Shown piece by piece: positions 54,901-61,394 of a DNA stretch of 64,000 nt. The translations under genes were made by a program, and so were the position numbers. The DNA comes from Actinoplanes aureus. Its GTDB lineage: Bacteria; Actinomycetota; Actinomycetes; Mycobacteriales; Micromonosporaceae. The stretch is taken from positions 144,385-208,384 of the forward strand of contig NZ_JADQTO010000018.1 in the NCBI RefSeq assembly GCF_015704865.1, in the 5' to 3' direction. A model generated the notes under the pieces. The model saw nothing but the letters and a program-made list of their open reading frames with translations, searched no databases and was not told the origin of the DNA. Positions within the stretch are counted from its first letter, which is position 1; every line of letters begins with the position of its first letter.

Positions 54901-57900
54901 GCGTCCCCCGCCGTGCCGGGGTGTCTTCCTTCGGCTTCGGTGGCAGCAACGCCCACGTCGTGCTGGAGGAGCCGCCGACGCTGGCGCCACCGGAGAACGA
55001 TCCCTCCCGGCCGCAGATCGTCGTCCTCTCCGCCCGCGACGAGCCGAGGCTGCGGGCGTACGCGGCCCGGCTCGCCGCCGCACTCCGGCGGCCCGCTGCC
55101 GCGGCGGAACCGGTGGATGCGGACGGCGTACGTGCCGCCGTCGCCGAGCTGCTGGGCGTCGCCGCCACCGACATCGACCCGCGCAACACGCTTGCCGACC
55201 TCGCGGTGGACGCGTTCGGCCGGGCGGCCCTCGCCACGCGGCTCGGCGTGGCCCCGACCGGCATCGACCTGGGGCGTCCCCTGTCCGAGCTGGTTCCGGC
55301 GGACCCGCCGGCTCCGGCCGGGCCCGACGCCCGTCCCGGGCTGGCCGACATCGCGTTCACCCTGCAGACCGGCCGCGAGCCGATGGCACAGCGCATCGCG
55401 CTCGTCACCGACGACCTGGACCGGCTCGTCGAGACCCTGGACGACTACGCGGCCGGCGGCGACCCGGCGGGGCTGTCGCACGGTCGCGCCGACTCGGCGG
55501 ACGACCTCGCCGGTGCGCTGGTGTCCACGCCGGCCGGCCGGGACTACCTCGCGGCCCTGGTGGCGCAGGGGCAGTGGCGGCAACTCGCCCTGTTCTGGAC
55601 CCGGGGTGTCGAGGTGGACTGGACGGCCGTGCATCCGGGGACCCGGCGGCGGGTCTCGTTGCCCGCGTACCCGTTCGAACCGCAGCGGCACTGGTTCGCC
55701 GAAGCCGCGTCCGCCGTACCCGAAAAGCCAGCTGAAGTGACACCGGAGCCCGCGCCCGCCGCGCCCGCCCTCCCACAGATGTTCGCCCCGGTGTGGGCTC
55801 CGGTCGAGGAGCCCGCGGCGGACGGCGTCAGCGCGCCGCCGGGCCCGGTGTGGATCCTGCACGACGCCGCCGGCGCCCGCCTCGGCGAGGCGCTCTCGGC
55901 CGGCCGCGATGCCCGCCGGATCGCCACCGCCGTGCCCGGCGGCGTCCAGCTTCCCGACGGGTCCGCCGACCCGGCGGTGGTCTACCTGCTGTGCACGCCG
56001 CCGGCACCGGACGGGCCGGTCGGCCTGGACCGGGTCGACGCCGCCCAGCGGGACGGCGTGCTGGCCCTGCACCGGCTGGTCCGGTCGCTGGACCGGCGCG
56101 GCCTGGGCAGCCGGCCGCTGTGGCTGTGCGTGGTGACCGCCGGCGTCTGCCCGGTCGGCGACGCCGTGCCGGCGCCGCTCGCCGCCGGACTGCACGCTCT
56201 GGCCGGCACCGTCTCCCGGGAGTACCCGGCGTGGCGGGTCCGGGTCGTCGACCTGGACGGTGCCGAGGTGAGCCCGCCGCCCGCCGTGGTGGCCACGCTG
56301 TCCGATCCGGCCCGGGTGCCGGCGCCCGGGCCGGCCGGCGCCGCCGTCCTGCGCGGCGGCCGCTGGTACGTGCGCGCCTTCCGGCCGGTACAGGGCACGG
56401 CTCCGGCCGGCGGCCCGCCGGCGCCGGTTCGCCGCGACGGTGTCTACGTGGTTCTCGGCGGCGCCGGCGGGGTGGGCGGTGTGTTCGCCGGTCACCTCGC
56501 CTCCGCCGGCGCGACGGTCGTCCTGCTCGGCCGCGGCGAGCTCGGCGACCGGGAACGCGAGGCGCTGGCGGAGATCGACCGCCGCGGCGGGACGGGCGTC
56601 TACCTGCGCGCCGATGCCACCGACCCGGCCGGACTCCGGGCCGCCGGACAGCAGATCGTCGACCGGTTCGGTGCCGTGCACGGCATCGTCCACTCGGCAC
56701 TCGTGCTCCACGACCAGACGCTGCGCACGATGGACGAGAGCACCCTGTTCGCGGTGCTCGACCCGAAGGTGCGTGGCAGCGTCGCCTTCTGCGAGGAGTT
56801 CGCCGGCCAGCCGCTCGACTTCATCCTCTTCTTCTCCTCGGTGCAGTCCTTCGTGGCCAGCAGCGGCCAGGGCAACTACGCCGCGGCCTGTGCGTTCCAG
56901 GACGCGTACGCCGCACACCTGCGCGCGCTCGGCCGGCCGGTGACCGTGCTCAACTGGGGTTTCTGGGGCTCCGTGGGTGTGGTGGCCGACGCCGGTCACC
57001 GCCGTCGTCTCGCCGCCGGCGGCGTGCACTCCATCGAACCGCCGGAAGGCCTGGCCGCCATGCGATTGGCCCTGACCGCCGGGCTGCCGCAACTGGTCGC
57101 CGTGCGGGCGGACGCGGCGGTGCTGCGGGACACGCTCCCGATCGCCGCCGATGCGGCGCTTGTGCCGGCGGAGCCCGCGGTCCGGGTGCCGGTGTCCGTG
57201 CTGGACGCCCGGTACCGCCGTCCGGAACCCGATGACGCCACCATGACTGCCCTCGCCGACGGCTGGCGGGAGCTGGAGGCGTACTGCGCGGACCTGGTGG
57301 CCGCGCTGCTACGGGACTCGGGCCTGCTTCCCGCCGCGGATACAGCGGTACCGGTCGAGCAGGTGCCGGCCCGGCTCGCGGTCGCCGGCCATACCCGTCT
57401 CGTCCACGAGCTGGTCGCGATCGTCACGGAGGCGGGATGGCTGCGGCGCGACGGTGACCTGCTCCGCGCCGGACCGGCGGTCACCGGCGGGGAGGGTGGC
57501 CGCCGGCTGGACGACCTGCCGGGGCGGGCGGCGGGCATCCGGGCGCGCCATCCGGGCCTGGCGCCGTACCTGCGCCTGCTGGACGCGGTATGGCCGCGGT
57601 ACCGGGAGATTCTCGGCGGGAGCGTCACACCGCAGGAGGTGCTGTTCCCCGGCGGCCGCGACGATCTGGTGGCGGCGGTGTACGCGGGCGACCCGGCCGC
57701 CGATCATGCCAACGCGCTCGCCGGCTGGGCCGTCGCCCGGTTCGTCGCGGCCCGCTCACCGCACGCGGATCGTCCGGTGACCGTGCTGGAGATCGGGGCC
57801 GGTACCGGCGCCACCACCCGCCGGGTGCTGGCGGCGCTGGACACCGGCGGCGCGCCGGTGGAGTACGTCTTCACCGACGTGTCCGCCGCCTTCGTCCGGC

Positions 57901-60900
57901 AGGGCTTCGCCGGGGACGACCGGGTCCGGTGCCGGCAGCTGGACATCGAACGCGATCCCGCCCCGCAGGGCTTCCCGGTCGCCGGGTTCGACCTCGTGCT
58001 GGCCGCCAACGTCCTGCACGCCACCACGGACGTGGCGGCCACCCTGGCCAACGCCAAACGGCTGCTGCGCCCCGGCGGCTGGCTGGTGCTCAACGAGGGC
58101 ACGCGCAACCGTGCCTACGCCACACTGACCTTCGGCCTGCTCGACGGCTGGTGGCGGCACGACGACAGTGAGCGGCGGATCCCGGGCTCGCCACTGCTGG
58201 ACCGTGATTCCTGGGCGGAGGCGCTGCGGGCGGCCGGATTCGAGCAGGTCCGGTCCTGGGACGTGCTGGCCGGCCACCAGTCCGTGTTCGTGGCGAGCAG
58301 CGACGGTCTCGTACCGCTCGGAACGGGCGAGACGGCCGCCGTTGTGGACGCTGCTCCGGAACCGGCCGCTCCGGAACCGGCCGGGGCGGCCGACCGGGTG
58401 GCGGCCGTCTTCGCCGAGGTGCTCAGCCTGGACCCGGACACGCTGGACCGGGACGCCGCGCACACGGATCTCGGGGTGGACTCGGTCGTGGCGATCCAGG
58501 TGGTGAACCGGCTCAACCACGCCCTGGGCATCACCCTGCGCCCCACCGACATGTTCAGCCACCCGACGATCGCGGCGCTCGCCGCCCACATCGCCGCCGA
58601 GCACGGCGAGCTGCGGCCGCCGCCCGCGGCGATTCCGGTGACCGTACCCGCCCGGGAGACGGCACCGGCGAGAGCCGGGGAGATCGCGGTGATCGGCATG
58701 TCGGCCCGCTTTCCCGACGCCCCCGACCTCGACCGGTTCTGGCGGAACCTGATCGGCGGGCACAGCGCGGTACGCGAGGTGACCCGCTGGCCGGCCGCCG
58801 ACTTCTACGATCCCGATCCGCGGCGCACCGACCGCAGTTACAGCCGGTGGGGCGCGTTGCTCGACGACGTGGACCGGTTCGACCCGCTGTTCTTCAACAT
58901 CTCCCCGAAGGAAGCCGAACGGATGGATCCGCAGCAGCGCCTGCTGCTGGAGGAGTCCTGGCGTGCCGTGGAGGACGCCGGCTACGCGGGCGGCGATCTC
59001 GCCGGGAGCCGCTGCGGCGTCTACGTCGGTTACAACGGCAACGACTACCTGCGTACGGTGGAGGCCGCCGAACCGCTGAGCGCGCACGCCTTCATGGGCA
59101 ACAGTGAGGCCATCCTGGCCGCCCGCCTGTCCTACCTGTGGGATCTACGCGGCCCGTGCATCACCGTCAACACCGCCTGCTCGTCGTCGCTTGTCGCGTT
59201 GCACCTGGCTGCCGAGGCCCTGCGGTCGGGCGAGGTGGACACCGCCATCGTGGCCGGGGTGATGGTGATGAACACGCCGCTGTTCTACCACCTCGCCAGC
59301 CGGGCCGGGATGCTCTCGCCCACCGGCGCCTGCCACACCTTCGACGCCGCGGCGGACGGGTTCGTACCCGGTGAGGGTGTTGGTGTCGTGGTGCTCAAGC
59401 GGCTCGACGCGGCGCTGCGCGACCGCGACAACGTCCATGCCGTCGTCGCCGGCTCCGGGCTGAACCAGGACGGGCAGACCAACGGAATCACCGCGCCGAA
59501 CGGCGCGGCGCAGACCGAGCTGACCACCGAGGTGTACGACCGATTCGGCGTCCGCCCCGAGCAGATCGGCTATGTGGAGGCGCACGGGACCGGCACCCGG
59601 CTCGGCGACCCGATCGAGATCGCCGCGCTCACCGACGCGTTCCGCCGTTCCACCGACCGCACCGGATTCTGCGCCATCGGATCGGTGAAGACCAACATCG
59701 GCCACACGCTCGCCACGGCCGGTATGGCCGGCCTGATCAAGCTGATCCTCTGCGTCCGGGAGGGGACGCTGGTGCCGTCGCTGAACTTCCGCGAGGGCAA
59801 CGAGCTCATCGGATTCCCGGACACGCCGTTCTACGTCAACACCGCCGCCCGGCCCTGGCCGGAGCCGGACGGTCCGCGATACGGCGCGGTGAGCGCCTTC
59901 GGGTTCAGCGGCACCAACGCTCACGTCGTCGTACGCCAGGCGACCGAGGCGGCCACGCCTGCCGAGCCCTCGGCCCGTTCCCGCTACCTGGTCGGTGTCT
60001 CCGGCCACACCGAGCAGGCGCTGTGTACCCGCGTGGCCGATCTGCTGAGCTGGCTGGAGACGCGGGACGCGGTACCGGAGATCCGTGACGTCGCCTTCAC
60101 CAGCCTGGTCGGCCGCGCACACCGCCGGCGGCGTGCGGCCTGGGTGGTCCGGAACACCGCCGAGCTGATCGACGCGTTGCGTGGCTGGCTGCGAGACGAG
60201 ACGACCGGGCAGCCGGCCGAGACGCTGCCGGACGAGGTGGCGCAGCGGCGGTGCGCGGAGGCCGCCGACGGCCCGGACCGGGACGGCGCCCTCGCCACGC
60301 TCGCCGCCGGATACCGGGCCGGCGCCGACCTGTCGTGGCGGCGGATGTTCGCGGGCGAGCCCTGCCGGCGGCTGCCCCTGCCGACGTACCCGTTCGCCGG
60401 CGAGCGGTACCGGCTGGATTCGCCGGGGCCGGCGTCCCGCGACGACGACGGCCGGCCGCATCCGATGATCACAGCGGACCTCTCCACCGCCGGGCCGCGT
60501 TTCGCCGTCGACCTGGACGGCACCGAGTTCTACCTGCGGGACCACGTCGTGGCCGGCGAGCCGACGCTGCCCGGCGCTGCGGTCCTGGAACTGGCGCGGG
60601 CGGCGGGAGAACTGGCGGCTGGAACGCCGGTGGCGGGACTGCGCCGGATCACCTGGGCACGAGCCGTCACGGTGGACCGGCCCAGGGCCCTGCACATCAC
60701 ACTCGCCGCAACGGACCGAACCGGCGTGCTGGATTTCGCGGTTCGCGACGCGGATCCGGCCGACGGCCCCTACGCGACCGGGCAGGTCGTCGTCGCTTCC
60801 GATGGCACGGCTTCGCGACGCTCCACGCTCGACCTGGACGCGGTGCTGCGTCGCTGCGCCAGGCGCGTCGACGGCGCCGAGCTGTACCGCGGCTTCACCG

Positions 60901-61394
60901 CGGCCGGCATCCGGTACGGCGACACCTTCCGTACGGTTCGAGCGCTGCACTGCGCGGACGACGAGGTGCTGGCCGAGCTCGCGCTGCCGGACGGGACCCC
61001 CGGGACCGGTCTCCACCTGCACCCCTCCCTGGTGGACGGCGGGATGCAAGCCATCTCCGGGCTGTTCCCGGGCGCCGACGCGTGGACAGCGGGCCCGCAG
61101 ATCCCGTTCACGGTCGGGCGTCTCGACGTGTACGGCCCCACGCAGCCGGTCCGCTACGCCCACGTGGTGCCCGCGCCGGGGCGTACCCGTTTCACCGTCA
61201 CGCTGCTGGATTCCTCCGGCGAACCGGTGGTGGAGCTCGGCGACGTGGTTCTGCGGCCGGTCACCCGTACCCCCGCGGCGGGGCCACCACCGCGGACGCC
61301 GGACGACGAACGCCTCATCGGGCTGCTGCGGCGGCTGCACGCCGGCCAGGCCGAGGTGCACGAGGTCAAGCGGGAATGGGAGACGTTGTCGTGA
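48984..61394 (+). CDS. Trans-AT PKS 2: DH*-ACP / KS-KR-ACP / KS-KR-MT-ACP / KS-DH
   Basis: 4136 residues; the ATG overlaps the PKS 1 stop. Domains: docking helices 3-30; DH-like 33-290, with the HxxxGxxxxP motif lost; ACP5 300-375 (Ser335); KS5 398-820 (VDNACASS, Cys566); KR5 1000-1430; ACP6 1450-1535 (Ser1485); KS6 1567-1995 (Cys1735); a carrier-like insert 2041-2106; KR6 2270-2735; MT6 2755-3110 (EIGAGTGATT); ACP7 3130-3210 (Ser3167); KS7 3234-3655 (Cys3399); DH7 3826-4100 (HVVAGEPTLP, His3854, and a later VDGGMQ); C-terminal docking helix. KS5, KS6 and KS7 keep HGTGT and the second His. All KRs have Ser, Tyr and Lys. The protein begins with the second half of one module and ends with the first half of another, whose KR and ACP lie on PKS 3. 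No AT, ER or TE is present. Confidence 0.93.
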   Translation: MNTDDVHDILQALARREIDPARARELIAARRESVYRYPLDYAQPELRDHLGTNPFDGRPDTRVLLGVTHAALAVQAHLAAGGELPVRVTDLTIAAPVLLHPGERGQITVSRTGGPERFSIRFDRGDSGTEVAHGEYHPADAPQPPGTDPGAPGPGAGQPLTEDMLYDSVSTRRGPALRSLRRAWVTDSRATGDLTTSADAGLALPADLLDGVFVASMALLRQDGTGMWIPMLIEDLTVHAAPGSSCHADVRLARAGHRTAAVDAVLRDDEGRVLVVIRGLTYRFAGDNPAPVSSAPAGPELGDRVTAYLRAVVARESGVGDLPATEPFMSAGIDSSQLLAMVRRIEDELGLELYPTLFFEHQTLSELAAYLAAEHGSAVDERLPGAAPAPEAEVPPGAVAVVGMAGRFAGAPDLAAFWANLMSGADVVGEVPAERWDWREWFDEDRSVADRSYARWGSFLSGVDRFDAEFFGIAPREAAWLDPQLRLLLEVAYEAVEDAGYASRIRGTRTGVYVGTCFQDYWAEIVRNHVPLRDYQVNSSVVSALAGRLSYAFDLQGPSVPVDNACASSLTALHLAVRALRSGECDTAVVAGVNLLLSPLHLITSARLGALSPTGRCRPFGAQADGYVPGEGVAMLVLRPLERALADGDRIWAVVRGSATNHVGRSNSPTAPRPELQARVLREAWADAGVSPAELGLLEAHGTGTLLGDPVEVRGLRAAFGDGVRPGSCVLGSVKANLGHLEAAAGLAGVMRAILSLRHETIPAMAGFDELNPYVDLDGSPFVVNSDAVPWPATQGAVRRAGVSSFGISGSNTHVVVEEPPRVTEPVRPSGGQLLVVSARTAERLRVHCGRLAQALQRDRPHLADVAWTLQTGRESLEHRAAVWAGDLDEAIGALQALAAGRDPEGLPVWTGSVPAGTEPERVPVHADADPPTWARWARAWSTGATVDWAGAWPVTHPPLADLPAYPFRPDRYPLPDGFGRPRSAPAEAGEPQVHILEVTDEPIAPPGADAPRRMLVVGDGPDLSAARTVLGSQAVLTADLTGLSEPLVENCVVQRVDTVLCLLSTPPATTGALDHTRLETTVRPVLQLVRDLARTAGPAPHRIVVAGADPYAGAFAGLGRSLKVAAPHLEFTYVEVADAPDAAARIRAGAAVCESRNLPEARHADGSWTRPGLRAARPATGSPALRDGAVVLVAGGLGGLGWAVAERLAATRRATLILTGRSPETPDTASRLAALRAAGAAEAVYWPADLTNHTDLIGLVERIRGRFGPLHAVAHAAGVLDGRGLPDKDWPELSAALAAKLVGLPLLDAVTADQPLDLFAVFSSASALLGDFGQGDYAMANRFAGEFGAWREQRREQGERQGRTVVVDWGLWRDGGMHLAGAEELYLRTAGLEYLERGAALDAFEEVLRRGMTRAVVLAGPQASVTRLTESAPAQPPEPAEPELDPDGTARLYAELRLLAAEVLGTEPGHIQVQESLNEYGFDSVSVRDLADRVGALLGIRLSATVFFTSGTLAGVVRHLLATHPDAVAARFGRAAPAAAAIPGPVAVAEPPVQEPGRAEAGAAEPIAVVGMAGRLPGAADLEEFWAHLMAGSDQVTEVPPERWDWRSVYSADPLAAGRTRSRWGGFLDGVDRFDAPFFRISPREAELMDPQQRLLLQVAWSALEDAGWRVSALAGRRVGVYVGAQFTDYHQLLQQAGVRQVQVGTGNALNMLANRLSFTFDLRGPSETVDTACSSSLVAVDRAVAALHRGDCTAAIVGGVSLMLDPYYYVLANEAGAFSPTGRCHSFDAAADGYVRGEGVLAVVLKPLDAALRDGDQVHAVLRGSAVNHGGRAGSLTAPNLDAQAEVVAAAWERAGVDATTISYIEAHGTGTALGDPVEFDGLRRAVEIWSRTARRPVPGTPWCALGTVKTHIGHLEPAAGLAGLVTVALALRRGVLPGMLHQRAANPLLDLDAGPFRLHDRTMPWRTPDGVPRRAGVSSFGFGGSNAHVVLEEPPTLAPPENDPSRPQIVVLSARDEPRLRAYAARLAAALRRPAAAAEPVDADGVRAAVAELLGVAATDIDPRNTLADLAVDAFGRAALATRLGVAPTGIDLGRPLSELVPADPPAPAGPDARPGLADIAFTLQTGREPMAQRIALVTDDLDRLVETLDDYAAGGDPAGLSHGRADSADDLAGALVSTPAGRDYLAALVAQGQWRQLALFWTRGVEVDWTAVHPGTRRRVSLPAYPFEPQRHWFAEAASAVPEKPAEVTPEPAPAAPALPQMFAPVWAPVEEPAADGVSAPPGPVWILHDAAGARLGEALSAGRDARRIATAVPGGVQLPDGSADPAVVYLLCTPPAPDGPVGLDRVDAAQRDGVLALHRLVRSLDRRGLGSRPLWLCVVTAGVCPVGDAVPAPLAAGLHALAGTVSREYPAWRVRVVDLDGAEVSPPPAVVATLSDPARVPAPGPAGAAVLRGGRWYVRAFRPVQGTAPAGGPPAPVRRDGVYVVLGGAGGVGGVFAGHLASAGATVVLLGRGELGDREREALAEIDRRGGTGVYLRADATDPAGLRAAGQQIVDRFGAVHGIVHSALVLHDQTLRTMDESTLFAVLDPKVRGSVAFCEEFAGQPLDFILFFSSVQSFVASSGQGNYAAACAFQDAYAAHLRALGRPVTVLNWGFWGSVGVVADAGHRRRLAAGGVHSIEPPEGLAAMRLALTAGLPQLVAVRADAAVLRDTLPIAADAALVPAEPAVRVPVSVLDARYRRPEPDDATMTALADGWRELEAYCADLVAALLRDSGLLPAADTAVPVEQVPARLAVAGHTRLVHELVAIVTEAGWLRRDGDLLRAGPAVTGGEGGRRLDDLPGRAAGIRARHPGLAPYLRLLDAVWPRYREILGGSVTPQEVLFPGGRDDLVAAVYAGDPAADHANALAGWAVARFVAARSPHADRPVTVLEIGAGTGATTRRVLAALDTGGAPVEYVFTDVSAAFVRQGFAGDDRVRCRQLDIERDPAPQGFPVAGFDLVLAANVLHATTDVAATLANAKRLLRPGGWLVLNEGTRNRAYATLTFGLLDGWWRHDDSERRIPGSPLLDRDSWAEALRAAGFEQVRSWDVLAGHQSVFVASSDGLVPLGTGETAAVVDAAPEPAAPEPAGAADRVAAVFAEVLSLDPDTLDRDAAHTDLGVDSVVAIQVVNRLNHALGITLRPTDMFSHPTIAALAAHIAAEHGELRPPPAAIPVTVPARETAPARAGEIAVIGMSARFPDAPDLDRFWRNLIGGHSAVREVTRWPAADFYDPDPRRTDRSYSRWGALLDDVDRFDPLFFNISPKEAERMDPQQRLLLEESWRAVEDAGYAGGDLAGSRCGVYVGYNGNDYLRTVEAAEPLSAHAFMGNSEAILAARLSYLWDLRGPCITVNTACSSSLVALHLAAEALRSGEVDTAIVAGVMVMNTPLFYHLASRAGMLSPTGACHTFDAAADGFVPGEGVGVVVLKRLDAALRDRDNVHAVVAGSGLNQDGQTNGITAPNGAAQTELTTEVYDRFGVRPEQIGYVEAHGTGTRLGDPIEIAALTDAFRRSTDRTGFCAIGSVKTNIGHTLATAGMAGLIKLILCVREGTLVPSLNFREGNELIGFPDTPFYVNTAARPWPEPDGPRYGAVSAFGFSGTNAHVVVRQATEAATPAEPSARSRYLVGVSGHTEQALCTRVADLLSWLETRDAVPEIRDVAFTSLVGRAHRRRRAAWVVRNTAELIDALRGWLRDETTGQPAETLPDEVAQRRCAEAADGPDRDGALATLAAGYRAGADLSWRRMFAGEPCRRLPLPTYPFAGERYRLDSPGPASRDDDGRPHPMITADLSTAGPRFAVDLDGTEFYLRDHVVAGEPTLPGAAVLELARAAGELAAGTPVAGLRRITWARAVTVDRPRALHITLAATDRTGVLDFAVRDADPADGPYATGQVVVASDGTASRRSTLDLDAVLRRCARRVDGAELYRGFTAAGIRYGDTFRTVRALHCADDEVLAELALPDGTPGTGLHLHPSLVDGGMQAISGLFPGADAWTAGPQIPFTVGRLDVYGPTQPVRYAHVVPAPGRTRFTVTLLDSSGEPVVELGDVVLRPVTRTPAAGPPPRTPDDERLIGLLRRLHAGQAEVHEVKREWETLS
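49081..49853 (+). other. DH*: dehydratase-like domain without catalytic His
   Basis: A double-hotdog domain at the head of PKS 2. The first half reads DTRVLLGVTHAALA where an active DH has DHxxxGxxxxP, so the His is replaced by Thr. The second half keeps an Asp (LPADLLDGVF) but not the following Gln/His. Pyran synthase and enoyl isomerase variants normally keep the His, so neither fits well. A structural or gating role at the split module is likelier. Confidence 0.7.
55105..55302 (+). other. Carrier-protein-like insert in the KS6 flanking region (Ser to Ala)
   Basis: This is the counterpart of the KS3 insert: VAELLGVAATDIDPRNTL followed by ADLAVDAFGRAALATRL, placed between the same two helices. 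Ala2077 sits at the pantetheine Ser position of what otherwise reads as a carrier helix II. Loss of the Ser in both copies argues for a structural role rather than decay of one carrier. Confidence 0.75.
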
